Origin: Platanthera guangdongensis | Taxonomy: Eukaryota; Streptophyta; Magnoliopsida; Asparagales; Orchidaceae | Assembly: GCA_039583875.1 (NCBI GenBank) | Contig: CM077151.1 | Coordinates: 107,154,609 to 107,218,608 of the forward strand | Reading direction: 5' to 3' | Length of the DNA stretch: 64,000 nt | Shown: in pieces, positions 23,296 to 34,295 of the stretch | Layout: each line of letters begins with the position of its first letter | Position numbering within the stretch: position 1 is the stretch's first letter | Program-made: the position numbers and the translations under genes | Notes under the pieces: generated by a model | What the model saw: only the letters and a program-made list of their open reading frames with translations | Told to the model about the DNA's origin: nothing | The model's database searches: none

Positions 23296-24004
23296 TGTTG
23301 GAAATAACAGTCTAGTTTTGACGACCTTGGTAGTCAGACGGCCTTGGCGGTTTGGCAACCATGGTTGTTTGGTGACCTTGGCAGTCTGGTGACCTTGGCG
23401 GTTTGGCAACCATGGTACTATGGCGGCCTTAACGGTGTTAGTGGTTTTGCAGTCTGGTGATCTGGCATGACGGTCTGGTCATTGGCGGTTTGATAGAAAT
23501 CTGGCAAACTGCTTTGGCGGTTTGGTTCTAACGGCTTGGCGGTCTGGCTCTGGAAGTTTAGTAGACATGCCTTGCAGACTGTTTTGGTAGTCTAGCTGTC
23601 CTTAGGATCACTGTGATCACATCTTATGATAGTACAAGAGAAGACTGGAGATCTAATCGCTATTGCAGTCTGGCAGCCAGAAGGTTGAAGCCATAACGGA
23701 TTAGCGGTGGAGACTGAAGCCGATATAGTATGGTAGTTAGATTTATCTAACCACGACTGGTGCTTTAGTGGTTAGTTGTGGTCTGTGGAGCTGAGACAGG
23801 TAGATTCTTATAGTTGGGTGGATAACATGTCTAACCGCCCAGCTCACTACGAATTGTGCATATATGTTTGCATAGTTCACCTATTGTAGCTTAGTCCTAC
23901 ATTGTCTATTTTATTCTATCTCCTCTCCCTTATAAATAAGGGGTCATACCCATGTAATTTAACTTTTTGGGAAATAAAAATCTTGTTATTTAAATTTTCT
24001 CACA
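23296..24004 (+). repeat. C1 LTR, copy A (709 bp)
   Basis: Starts TGTTGGAAATAAC directly after a polypurine tract and ends TTTTCTCACA. It has a TATA box (TATAAATA, 23931). Its first 300 bp are filled with GGCGGTTTGGC, CAGTCTGG and CCTTGGCGG words, including the palindrome CAACCATGGTTG. It is followed by a primer site, so it has internal sequence on both sides. Confidence 0.85.
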
Positions 24005-24127
24005 TGGTATTAGAGGAACCCGATCCTCGCGGACTCCGATTTTCTAACCGCCCACTGAGCTCTTCTACGGAATCTGCGGACTACGATTTCTGACCATCCC
24101 TAAGCATTTCTGCACTCTCTGTGGACT
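24005..24127 (+). other. C1-type primer site and leader after the LTR, copy A
   Basis: TGGTATTAGAGG follows the LTR end directly, a one-base variant of the usual TGGTATCAGAG. About 110 bp of leader follow and are then cut by the G1 LTR. A primer site here means this LTR also acts as a 5' LTR, so two C1 elements may share it. Confidence 0.6.
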
Positions 24128-26082
24128 TGTAACACCCCAAAACTTGGAAATGATCTATTAGCGTCTTAAGGCCAATCTGGGGCCTGATAAGGGTCACACG
24201 GCCTAGGACATAGGTGTGTTCAGGGCCATGTCCTGCTCTGTGTCGGCAGGGTGGTGTCGAGTGAGGCACACGGCCTGGGACAAGGGTGTGTCCAGGTCGG
24301 ACACAGGCATGTCCAGTATGGACACGGGCGTGTCCAATACCGTGTCCTTCTCTGTGTTAGCCGAGCTATGTCGGGTGAGGAACGCGGCCTGTAACATAGG
24401 AGTGTACTGGTCGACACAGGCGTGTCAAAAGCTGACATGGGCGTATCGAGAAACCGTGTCCTGGTCGGGACGCGATAGTTTCCTGTGTCACTTGGGGAAC
24501 ACACCCTGTGACACGGGCGTGTCAGAGGCTGATAAGGGCGTGTCAAGCCTAACACGGGTGTGTTTGAGCCCATGTCCTATTCTATGTTTGACTATCATTT
24601 TTCGATCGAGAGACACGGCCTGTGACACGGGCGTGTCACAAGCCATGTTCGACCCAAGATGTTGATTTTAAGTGCGAATCGTGGCCATTCATTTCCTTCA
24701 AATGGGATCCAAGGGTCCAGATTTGTCCTTGTTGTTATAAGGCCGAAAATAGGGGTAAAACCCTTATTTCTCTTTAGGTTTTCTCTTTCTAAAGTGTTAG
24801 AGAGAGGGGAGAGCAAGGAAGAAGGAGAAGGAGAAATCCGGCCGCCGGTGGAACTTCGGAGCTCCGAATCTCAAATCGAGTCCAGATCTGTGGAGGCGCG
24901 GCCGTTGCGGTGCTTTCCATATGGCTAGTTCTCCATGGCGCCAAATAAAACCTCTAGTGTAATGATTCTCTTCTTGGACATGTGAAGTCCTCTTCTTTTT
25001 ACATAAGAAACCCGCTCTCGTGAGTGTGCAATGAGTGTGTGGTATTTCCTTCAGGTGGACATGAAAAGTCCCCCTAGTTTTGCATGTAGAGTCCAGAATC
25101 GAAGTACGGACATAGGCATGGTGTGTGAAGCCTACCTAGACAAGTTGGTCCGGATCAGTGATGTTTCATTATGCATGAATAGCCGGAGAAGGCTCCGTGC
25201 CGATGGTTGTTTTTGGGTTTTCTACTTGGTAGATTACAACAGGGAGTCTTGGGGATTAACTCCAAGATGCACCCAAAAATCTGGGCGGAAGTGAATTTCG
25301 GCCGTATCGGTGGCCTGGGAGCCAGCCTTTTACATAACCAGGTTATGTACGATTGTATGATCGATACTTTAGGACTGGGGGAAACCTGGCCAGAGCCGAT
25401 GGCTAAATTGCCGTGGAGAAGTGAGCAACGGGCAGGTGGAAGGACCGGGTTCACCGAGTAAGTGCCCTGAGAGCACGAGGTGTGTGGCCATGCGTTCCTA
25501 CACCTATGGTGAAGTGTGCTTATGATTGTACTTTCACTATACTGTTTGGCTATGCTGATAAAATGCAGGGAAGGAGCATCGCCGCCCCGAGTAAAGGGCA
25601 GGATCGTTATAATTTGTTCAGCTTTAGCTGACCGTTGCTTTTGTTTGCCACCGCTGCGGTGGAATGTTGATTGCAGGTGCTGCAGAGCATAGTGGCAAGT
25701 AGCGGGCTGACACCCATATTGCTGAGCTGGCCCTTGAAGGCCAAAGCAAATGTTTACTTTTTATGCACATGTGTGACCGTCCTGCGTGCCGATTTATGGA
25801 AGACATTTATTGTTAAGTAAACTCTTGTAAGGCCATAAGGCCAAGTACTTTGTGTATTTGTACGCTCATTCCTACTTTGGGTTTTAGTGGACATTCATGC
25901 TGTGGCTTGGGTTCTTATAACTGTTTTAAAAAGCTTCCGCTAGAATACTTTGAGTTAGGACGTGTGTTCCTTTGGCAGTAATTTGGTATTAATACATAAC
26001 TCCACTAGCTGTCCGTGGTATATGGCGTGGGGCCCCGGCTGGACCTTCTATTATATCCCATGTGACGGATGGGGGTGTTACA
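24128..26082 (+). repeat. G1 LTR (5'), copy A (1955 bp)
   Basis: TGTAACACCCC to GGGTGTTACA, followed after three bases by the primer site TGGTATCAAAC at 26086. The last part (GGACCTTCT, CGGATGGGGGTGTTAC) closely matches the G3 LTR, so G1 and G3 are related families. 24190-24640 carries many GACACGGGCGTGTC-type motifs. The base before it is part of C1 leader; GGACT (24123-24127) would be the target repeat. Confidence 0.88.
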
Positions 26083-26306
26083 ATTTGGTATCAAACTATG
26101 TCATTGATCTTGCTTATTGGAATTCGTGGTCGAATTCTTTTAAGGGGTGGTGAGCACATGTATGTTCGTCATCGTTATAACATAAAAAGAACCCATGAAT
26201 GTCCACTTAGGAATGAAAATACACTTGTTTTTGAGGAACCTGAGTGCTCCAATGATTGCTTTTAGCAATCTGTATATCGCTTATTCGAGTGTTTTTTCTA
26301 CTATAG

Positions 26307-27179
26307 GTGACTAGGAGCGATGTTGGACAGTCAGAACGCCCGCAATCGCCAGAGAGTAGTGCACCTAATGACGTGCCTGCAACCACTCCTTTAGTATAAA
26401 CTATAAGACTCGTAGCGGAAGTGCTGTTTGAAATGATAAATGCCCAGCCAGCAATGCAGGTGTGGCACCCAGCCCCTGCGATGGAACAAGAACCGCTTCG
26501 AGCGGCATAGCCAAGAGTTATGGAACGCCTGGCAGAAGATCCTTTGCCGTCAAGAAGAGCGATAGAAAGACAACTTAAACATGTGATAAGTTTAAGTCCT
26601 TCAATATTTACGGGGGCTGGAACCCTAACTCAAGCCGAGGATTAGCTCTCTAAAGTTAAGAGAATCTTGTCGACAATGGAAACGGAGGAATGACAGAAGA
26701 CCGCCATAGCCACTTTCCTGCTAGATGGCGAGGCAAGGTTATGGTGGGAAGATTTGGAGCAGCATCACTTAGTTGCGAGACAACTCGCCGTTGTCTCGAT
26801 CGAGGAATTCTCAGGCTGTTCTTGGCTAGATACCTACCTCTGCTGAGAGAATTGAGATGGAGAATCAGTTTCTGATATTAAAGCAAGGAGTCAGTAGAGT
26901 GGAACGAGTACCTCCACGTATTCACATGGTTGGGTCATTACGCTGCCCCTATATTTGGCGATGAGGAGCGTAAGACCAACCGGTTCTTTGAGGGTCTGCG
27001 TGTGACCTGAGGGTACTACTTGCTGGGCATGTGACCCAAGGTTTCCTAACCTTGGTCAGTTCGGCCAGATCAATGGAAAGATATCTGAAGAGAATCCAAG
27101 GGAGTAAAGACTTGTGTGTGCAGAAGACGGAGTTCAAGGCGCCGAACTCCTCGAAGTCTAAGTTCTATAAGTGGAACAA
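26307..27179 (+). pseudogene. G1 gag, copy A, truncated by the duplication join
   Basis: Same gene as 31778-32925 but with extra single-base indels (for example near 26814, 26848, 26899 and 27002) and the same internal stops. It ends abruptly at 27179 in a Lys-rich stretch (KWNKK) and continues into S2 LTR sequence. See copy B for domains. Confidence 0.85.
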
Positions 27180-28288
27180 GAAATCTTGAGAAGACTTTAT
27201 ATAAGAAATCTTCTAACGGTCTGAAAAATCAATGAAGGAAAGATCAATCATATCAAATAAGAATCGAAGTTTGAAATCCCATTCGACTAGAAATCTGTTC
27301 TATAAATGAAGTTGCGTTCGACGAACTGAAGCTTTGTTCGATGAAATTGAAGCTGCATTCGACGAAATAGAAGCTGCGTTCGATGAAATAGAAGCTGCGT
27401 TTGATGAAATAGAGGCTGCGTTCGACAAAATAGAAGCTGTGTTTGACGAAATAGAACTTGGAAATTTTCTTCAATTGCATTCTTCGAAAGGATTAGAATT
27501 CTTCGAAAACAACGTATTTTTTTGAATAACGGCATGGCCTTATTCGAAAATGGCTTTGCGCAGAATTACCTTGATCTGAATACGGATTATTCAAAAGAAG
27601 ATTTGGCTTTTCAAAAACATCTTGTTTTTCTCGAAAGATGAGTTTCATTCTTCGAAAACAGAATTCCTTTTTCGAAGAATGAAATTGGTTTTTTGAAAAC
27701 ATCTTCAGGGCACTTCGAAAAATAGAAGTATAACAGGTTTCGAAGAATTTTTCGAAAAGATTTTATGTTTCTCGAAAAGAACATTGCTTTTCGAAAAAAG
27801 TACTTTGACTTTTCAAAAAACATCTTCAGAGCATTTTTCGAAAAATAGGACTTAGTGGTTTTGTGAGAATTTTCGAGAAGTCATGAAATTTTCAAGAGCT
27901 GTTCTTCTTTCTCGAAAAATCGACTTAGACTTTACGAAAACACTTTCTGTTTTTCAAAAAATTTACTTATGAATTTTTAAGAAAAATTTTCTTTTCTGCT
28001 TTAACCAAGGATCAACAACACTTCCTTTCTTCAATTCTGTAGTACTTGAAAATGAAGTGCATCCCAATAGAGAGGTTACACGTGAGTCAACACCATTGAT
28101 CACACATTGAGGGATTACATTGCATAGTCCTATGTTTGGTGAATCACTGTAAATTAATATTGGTCTACACTTAGCAATAGTGACATGCAAGCAATAAACT
28201 AGACAAAGGCATCAAACACAAACTTAATTCATTTTAGTTTCAGGGTGACTTCACATAAATCTAGGTTATGCGGATACAATACACAACA
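27180..28288 (-). repeat. S2 5' LTR fragment (duplicated)
   Basis: Repeat of 21725-22832, including the 24-bp FDEIEAA-coding units and the TTTTCGAAAA field. The first 680 bp of the LTR and the S2 internal region are missing because the duplication breakpoint lies inside the LTR. Confidence 0.9.
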
Positions 28289-28493
28289 GTTTTCATCTTG
28301 TTTTCACCTTTCTGGGAGGAAATCTTGTTAGCTGAAAAAGTACGAAATATTCGGTTGTATCTCGATCAAGTGCTGAAGTTCAATATAGAAACATGTTCTC
28401 AACCACTTACGAGTTGAAATGATTGTGTGCCCTTATGCTTAACTCAAGAGAGGTATATGATCATCCCTTATCGATGTTTTGTGACAACAAAGC

Positions 28494-28561
<68 letters not shown>

Positions 28562-28770
28562 AAGATTCCAGTTTTCATGAAAGTACAAAACACATTGAAG
28601 TTGACTGCCACTTCATCAGAGAAGAAATATTGAAGAATCAAATCTACACTCCATTTGTCACTTCTAACAAAGAACTTGCAGATATCTTTATCAAACAGTT
28701 TTCGCTTCTCTTTCAGATGTTTATAATAAGCTGAGAATGACTGACATATATGCTCCAGCTTATGGGGGAG
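28289..28770 (+). pseudogene. C1 RNase H fragment, copy B
   Basis: Duplicate of 22833-23295 with the same motifs (DNKAT, TKHIEVDCHFIREEIL, ELADIFIKQF). The TA run at 28497-28559 is 20 bp longer. Confidence 0.85.
28497..28559. repeat. (TA)n microsatellite, copy B (63 bp)
   Basis: A pure TA run at the same place as 23042-23084. Confidence 0.95.
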
Positions 28771-29479
28771 TGTTGGAAATAACAGTCTAGTTTTGACGAC
28801 CTTGGTAGTCAGACGGCCTTGGCGGTTTGGCAACCATGGTTGTTTGGTGACCTTGGCAGTCTGGTGACCTTGGCGGTTTGGCAACCATGGTACTATGGCG
28901 GCCTTAACGGTGTTAGTGGTTTTGCAGTCTGGTGATCTGGCATGACGGTCTGGTCATTGGCGGTTTGATAGAAATCTGGCAAACTGCTTTGGCGGTTTGG
29001 TTCTAACGGCTTGGCGGTCTGGCTCTGGAAGTTTAGTAGACATGCCTTGCAGACTGTTTTGGTAGTCTAGCTGTCCTTAGGATCACTGTGATCACATCTT
29101 ATGATAGTACAAGAGAAGACTGGAGATCTAATCGCTATTGCAGTCTGGCAGCCAGAAGGTTGAAGCCATAACGGATTAGCGGTGGAGACTGAAGCCGATA
29201 TAGTATGGTAGTTAGATTTATCTAACCACGACTGGTGCTTTAGTGGTTAGTTGTGGTCTGTGGAGCTGAGACAGGTAGATTCTTATAGTTGGGTGGATAA
29301 CATGTCTAACCGCCCAGCTCACTACGAATTGTGCATATATGTTTGCATAGTTCACCTATTGTAGCTTAGTCCTACATTGTCTATTTTATTCTATCTCCTC
29401 TCCCTTATAAATAAGGGGTCATACCCATGTAATTTAACTTTTTGGGAAATAAAAATCTTGTTATTTAAATTTTCTCACA
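28771..29479 (+). repeat. C1 LTR, copy B (709 bp)
   Basis: Near-identical to 23296-24004, with a TATA box at 29406. It is followed by the primer site and leader at 29480-29602 as in copy A. Confidence 0.85.
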
Positions 29480-29602
29480 TGGTATTAGAGGAACCCGATC
29501 CTCGCGGACTCCGATTTTCTAACCGCCCACTGAGCTCTTCTACGGAATCTGCGGACTACGATTTCTGACCATCCCTAAGCATTTCTGCACTCTCTGTGGA
29601 CT
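29480..29602 (+). other. C1-type primer site and leader, copy B
   Basis: TGGTATTAGAGG and the same leader as 24005-24127, cut by the G1 LTR at 29603. Confidence 0.6.
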
Positions 29603-31553
29603 TGTAACACCCCAAAACTTGGAAATGATCTATTAGCGTCTTAAGGCCAATCTGGGGCCTGATAAGGGTCACACGGCCTAGGACATAGGTGTGTTCAGGG
29701 CCATGTCCTGCTCTGTGTCGGCAGGGTGGTGTCGAGTGAGGCACACGGCCTGGGACAAGGGTGTGTCCAGGTCGGACACAGGCATGTCCAGTATGGACAC
29801 GGGCGTGTCCAATACCATGTCCTTCTCTGTGTTAGCCGAGCTATGTCGGTGAGGAACGCGGCCTGTAACATAGGAGTGTACTGGTCGACACAGGCGTGTC
29901 AAAAGCTGACATGGGCGTATCGAGAAACCGTGTCCTGGTCGGGACGCGATAGTTTCCTGTGTCACTTGGGGAACACACCCTGTGACACGGGCGTGTCAGA
30001 GGCTGATAAGGGCGTGTCAAGCCTAACACGGGTGTGTTTGAGCCCATGTCCTATTCTATGTTTGACTATCATTTTCGATCGAGAGACACGGCCTGTGACA
30101 CGGGCGTGTCACAAGCCATGTTCGACCCAAGATGTTGATTTTAAGTGCGAATCGTGGCCATTCATTTCCTTCAAATGGGATCCAAGGGTCCAGATTTGTC
30201 CTTGTTGTTATAAGGCCGAAAATAGGGGTAAAACCCTTATTTCTCTTTAGGTTTTCTCTTTCTAAAGTGTTAGAGAGAGGGAGAGCAAGGAAGAAGGAGA
30301 AGGAGAAATCCGGCCGCCGGTGGAACTTCGGAGCTCCGAATCTCAAATCGAGTCCAGATCTGTGGAGGCGCGGCCGTTGCGGTGCTTTCCATATGGCTAG
30401 TTCTCCATGGCGCCAAATAAAACCTCTAGTGTAATGATTCTCTTCTTGGACATGTGAAGTCCTCTTCTTTTTACATAAGAAACCCGCTCTCGTGAGTGTG
30501 CAATGAGTGTGTGGTATTTCCTTCAGGTGGACATGAAAAGTCCCCCTGTTTTGCATGTAGAGTCCAGAATCGAAGTACGGACATAGGCATGGTGTGTGAA
30601 GCCTACCTAGACAAGTTGGTCCGGATCAGTGATGTTTCATTATGCATGAATAGCCGGAGAAGGCTCCGTGCCGATGGTTGTTTTTGGGTTTTCTACTTGG
30701 TAGATTACAACAGGGAGTCTTGGGGATTAACTCCAAGATGCACCCAAAAATCTGGGCGGAAGTGAATTTCGGCCGTATCGGTGGCCTGGGAGCCAGCCTT
30801 TTACATAACCAGGTTATGTACGATTGTATGATCGATACTTTAGGACTGGGGGAAACCTGGCCAGAGCCGATGGCTAAATTGCCGTGGAGAAGTGAGCAAC
30901 GGGCAGGTGGAAGGACCGGTTTCACCGAGTAAGTGCCCTGAGAGCACGAGGTGTGTGGCCATGCGTTCCTACACCTATGGTGAAGTGTGCTTATGATTGT
31001 ACTTTCACTATACTGTTTGGCTATGCTGATAAAATGCAGGGAAGGAGCATCGCCGCCCCGAGTAAAGGGGCAGGATCGTTATAATTTGTTCAGCTTTAGC
31101 TGACCGTTGCTTTTGTTTGCCACCGCTGCGGTGGAATGTTGATTGCAGGTGCTGCAGAGCATAGTGGCAAGTAGCGGGCTGACACCCATATTGCTGAGCC
31201 GGCCCTTGAAGGCCAAAGCAAATGTTTACTTTTTATGCACATGTGTGACCGTCCTGCGTGCCGATTTATGGAAGACATTTATTGTTAAGTAAACTCTTGT
31301 AAGGCCATAAGGCCAAGTACTTTGTGTATTTGTACGCTCATTCCTACTTTGGGTTTAGTGGACATTCATGCTGTGGCTTGGGTTCTTATAACTGTTTTAA
31401 AAAGCTTCCGCTAGAATACTTTGAGTTAGGACGTGTGTTCCTTTGGCAGTAATTTGGTATTAATACATAACTCCACTAGCTGTCCGTGGTATATGGCGTG
31501 GGGCCCCGGCTGGACCTTCTATTATATCCCATGTGACGGATGGGGGTGTTACA
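29603..31553 (+). repeat. G1 LTR (5'), copy B (1951 bp)
   Basis: Near-identical to copy A; visible differences are mostly one-base indels. The primer site TGGTATCAAAC is at 31557-31567. Confidence 0.88.
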
Positions 31554-31777
31554 ATTTGGTATCAAACTATGTCATTGATCTTGCTTATTGGAATTCGTGG
31601 TCGAATTCTTTTAAGGGGTGGTGAGCACATGTATGTTCGTCATCGTTATAACATAAAAAGAACCCATGAATGTCCACTTAGGAATGAAAATACACTTGTT
31701 TTTGAGGAACCTGAGTGCTCCAATGATTGCTTTTAGCAATCTGTATATCGCTTATTCGAGTGTTTTTTCTACTATAG

Positions 31778-32925
31778 GTGACTAGGAGCGATGTTGGACA
31801 GTCAGAACGCCCGCAATCGCCAGAGAGTAGTGCACCTAATGACGTGCCTGCAACCACTCCTTTAGTATAAACTATAAGACTCGTAGCGGAAGTGGTGTTT
31901 GAAATGATAAATGCCCAGCCAGCAATGCAGGTGTGGCACCCAGCCCCTGCGATGGAACAAGAACCGCTTCGAGCGGCATAGCCAAGAGTTATGGAACGCC
32001 TGGCAGAAGATCCTTTGCCGTCAAGAAGAGCGATAGAAAGACAACTTAAACATGTGATAAGTTTAAGTCCTTCAATATTTACGGGGGCTGGAACCCCAAC
32101 TCAAGCCGAGGATTAGCTCTCTAGAGTTAAGAGAATCTTGTCGACAATGGAAACGGAGGAATGACAGAAGACCGCCATAGCCACTTTCCTGCTAGATGGC
32201 GAGGCAAGGTTATGGTGGGAAGATTTGGAGCAGCATCACTTAGTTGCGAGACAACTCGCCGTTGTCTCGATCGAGGAATTCTCAAGGCTGTTCTTGGCTA
32301 GATACCTACCCTCTGCTGAGAGAATTGAGATGGAGAATCAGTTTCTGATATTAAAGCAAGGAGTCAGTAGAGTGGACGAGTACCTCCACGTATTCACATG
32401 GTTGGGTCATTACGCTGCCCCTATATTTGGCGATGAGGAGCGTAAGACCAACCGGTTCTTTGAGGGTCTGCGTGATGACCTGAGGGTACTACTTGCTGGG
32501 CATGTGACCCAAGGTTTCCTAACCTTGGTCAGTTCGGCCAGATCAATGGAAAGCTATCTGAAGAGAATCCAAGGGAGTAAAGACTTGTGTGTGCAGAAGA
32601 CGGAGTTCAAGGCGCCGAACTCCTCGAAGTCTAAGTTCCATAAGTGGAACAAGAAGTCCCAGACTTCGAGTCCAGCCCCTTCCTCAGGTGGGTTCGGGGC
32701 AACCATAGGCTGAGCTAAAGGTGCTTGCTACAACTATGGAAATCCGGGGCATTTTGCCCGAGAGTGTTGGAGCGGACGTCCAAAGTCCGAGAGGAAGCCT
32801 GGAGCAAACATACGAGGAGAAGGGGAAGGCGGTGGAGTCAACCGCATCCGACTATACTCCAGCCCAACCTAGTATGTACAATCTTGGCCTGCAGTAGGCC
32901 ATAAAGCAGACTGACGTGGTGACAT
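31778..32925 (+). pseudogene. G1 gag, copy B
   Basis: The frame opens right after an AG splice-acceptor-like TATAG at 31773-31777 and has no ATG. The capsid part is clear: RAIERQLKHVISLSPSIFTG, ATFLLDGEARLWWEDLEQHH, and [20 protein letters not shown] (open frame 32225-32713). A zinc knuckle follows with one Cys lost ([15 protein letters not shown] near 32729-32775). Four early stops stand where G3 has sense codons, among them two at Trp positions (near 32114 and 32161), plus a frameshift after the knuckle. It is homologous to G3 gag over its whole length. Confidence 0.88.
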
Positions 32926-33002
32926 GTATGAGTTAATTAAAAGTAGAGTAGCTTTATATATTTGTTACCATTTGCGCGTTAGCTTATAACTTCTTGTGCT
33001 AG
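32926..33002 (+). other. Putative gag-protease intron in G1 (77 nt)
   Basis: GTATGAGTTAA to GTGCTAG, T-rich, 77 nt, with the same ends and length as the G3 intron. Gag terminates on a TAA inside the first 12 bases. Removing it puts gag in frame with the protease. Confidence 0.75.
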
Positions 33003-33515
33003 GCTTTGTTTTGATTTTCGATTATCCGGTGAGGGCACTGTTCGATACCGGAGCTTCGCATTTCTTTTTGTCCGAAGGATTTATATCGCGCATTGACTAC
33101 CTTCTTTGATGGTAAGGGATAAATTGGAAATGTTGTTGCCTAATGGGAGTTCAATGTGCGCGGATAGAGTTTGTTGCGTAAAGATACGGATTGGGAGTTA
33201 AGAGTTTGACTTGCAAGCATCGCTGCTGCCGTTAGTGGAGTTCGACGTGATCTTTGGGATGGACTGGCTCTCGGAGCAGCGTGCATATATTGATTGCAAC
33301 CGCAAGGAGGTCAAATTGGGAACTGATCGTGAGACGACATTTGCGGGCATGAAAGGGTCGAGCAAGACTTTGATGTCTGCTCTCTAGGTGGTTAAGGCTG
33401 TTCGTGCCGGTGCAGAGCTATTTTTCACATTAGTGGAGGCTTCGAAGTCTAAGACTAGTATGGATAGTATCCCAGTTGTATCTGAGTATCCTGACGTGTT
33501 CCCTGGAGCCCCGCC
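33003..33515 (+). pseudogene. G1 protease (truncated)
   Basis: Encodes [13 protein letters not shown] just after the intron (aspartic protease active site DTGA), then frameshifts and stops; the later part DAVFG-type core is recognisable only by comparison with G3 (46476-46990). Cut at 33515 by the Tat LTR. Confidence 0.8.
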
Positions 33516-34278
33516 TGTAAGACCCCCCCCTTTTTTTCTTTTTCAACACCGGGGTCTTAGGCCCAGAACCCCCGTTTTGCGGTTATACAACCCCGTGTTC
33601 GGTGAGCAAGGCTGACAGGAACCTCAGATCAGGCTGGAGGTAGTAGGCGAGCTCGACAGTAGGGGGGGCCGAGCCCGAGCTCGGCATTCGTCAACCAGAG
33701 ATTGGCGCCCGTCGAGCGGAGATCAGCATTCGTCGACCTTGAGCTCGGCACTCGCCGAGCTAGTCCCAGCTCGCGTCCTCGCAGTGGAGCTCGACAACAG
33801 TAGGCGAGCAGAACCTGCCGAGGTGGTCAAAGATCCCCAGCTCGCCTGGATGAATGAGGTACCTTTTACTATTTTGCCCCCGCTGGTCTGCCCATAGCTC
33901 TTCAAAATAGCGGAGTTTGGCTGTTGGCAGGCCCAACCAAGGGTTTTTTGGTAATTTCAGGACAGTTCTTTTGGTTATTGGCAGTCCAGATTCTAAAAAC
34001 TATAAATAGGACCCAAGGGGTGCCCCAGAAAGCATGCTTCCTGTGCCTTCCTGCTCCAGCTTTCAAGTGCTTTCTGAGGGTACCTTAGCTCGGCTTCTGG
34101 CTAAGGAGGGGAAGCGCTCTGAGATCTTTCGGGTTTGTGGTGGGAGCTCCCTGCCGAGCCCTTGGGTCGGTTTCTCCTTGTCTTCTTTGTTGTTTTTCTT
34201 ACAGGAGTGAAGTAGGCACGAGACCACCCCTTCCCCAAGGGTCGAACTCCATAGGAGACCGAGAAATCGTTTTCAACA
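33516..34278 (+). repeat. 5' LTR of the Tat element (763 bp)
   Basis: TGTAAGACCCCCCCC to TTTTCAACA. It has a TATA box TATAAATAG at 34001-34009. It is rich in the palindromes GAGCTC, CGAGCTCGG and GTCGAC. The right edge is inferred from the primer-like TTTGGTGCGGTGAGC that follows; there is no second LTR in the window to confirm it. Confidence 0.65.
34001..34009 (+). promoter_or_regulatory. TATA box of the Tat LTR
   Basis: TATAAATAG about 280 bp before the LTR end. Confidence 0.7.
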
Positions 34279-34295
34279 TTTTTGGTGCGGTGAGC

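Larger units (their letters stand above)
21725..27179. repeat. Tandem segmental duplication, copy A (5.45 kb)
   Basis: Starts in the S2 5' LTR and ends in the G1 gag, so it spans four different repeats in one block; it therefore duplicated as DNA and not by transposition. The join at 27179/27180 links gag (GTGGAACAAG) directly to LTR sequence (AAATCTTGAGAAG). The only shared bases at the breakpoints are about AGAA. Copy A differs from copy B mainly by single-base indels and by a shorter TA run. Confidence 0.9.
27180..32655. repeat. Tandem segmental duplication, copy B
   Basis: Repeats 21725-27179 in the same order and strand: part of S2 LTR, C1 RNase H, TA run, C1 LTR, C1 leader, G1 LTR and G1 gag. 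Beyond 32655 the gag continues normally, so copy B carries the original right-hand junction and copy A the original left-hand junction. Confidence 0.9.
29603..33515 (+). mobile_element. G1: Tekay/Del-like gypsy element, left part (copy B), cut by the Tat element
   Basis: 5' LTR, primer site, leader, gag, 77-nt intron and the start of protease in G3 order and with clear similarity to G3 throughout. At 33515 the sequence stops matching G3 (after the stretch encoding SEYPDVFP) and TGTAAG of the Tat LTR begins. The rest of pol and the 3' LTR must lie beyond the nested insertions, outside the window. Confidence 0.88.

Noticed and set aside
23041..23409. Frames with YIYIYIYI runs, and the copies at 28423-28884
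   Set aside because: They arise from the TA microsatellite joined to RNase H on one strand and LTR on the other.
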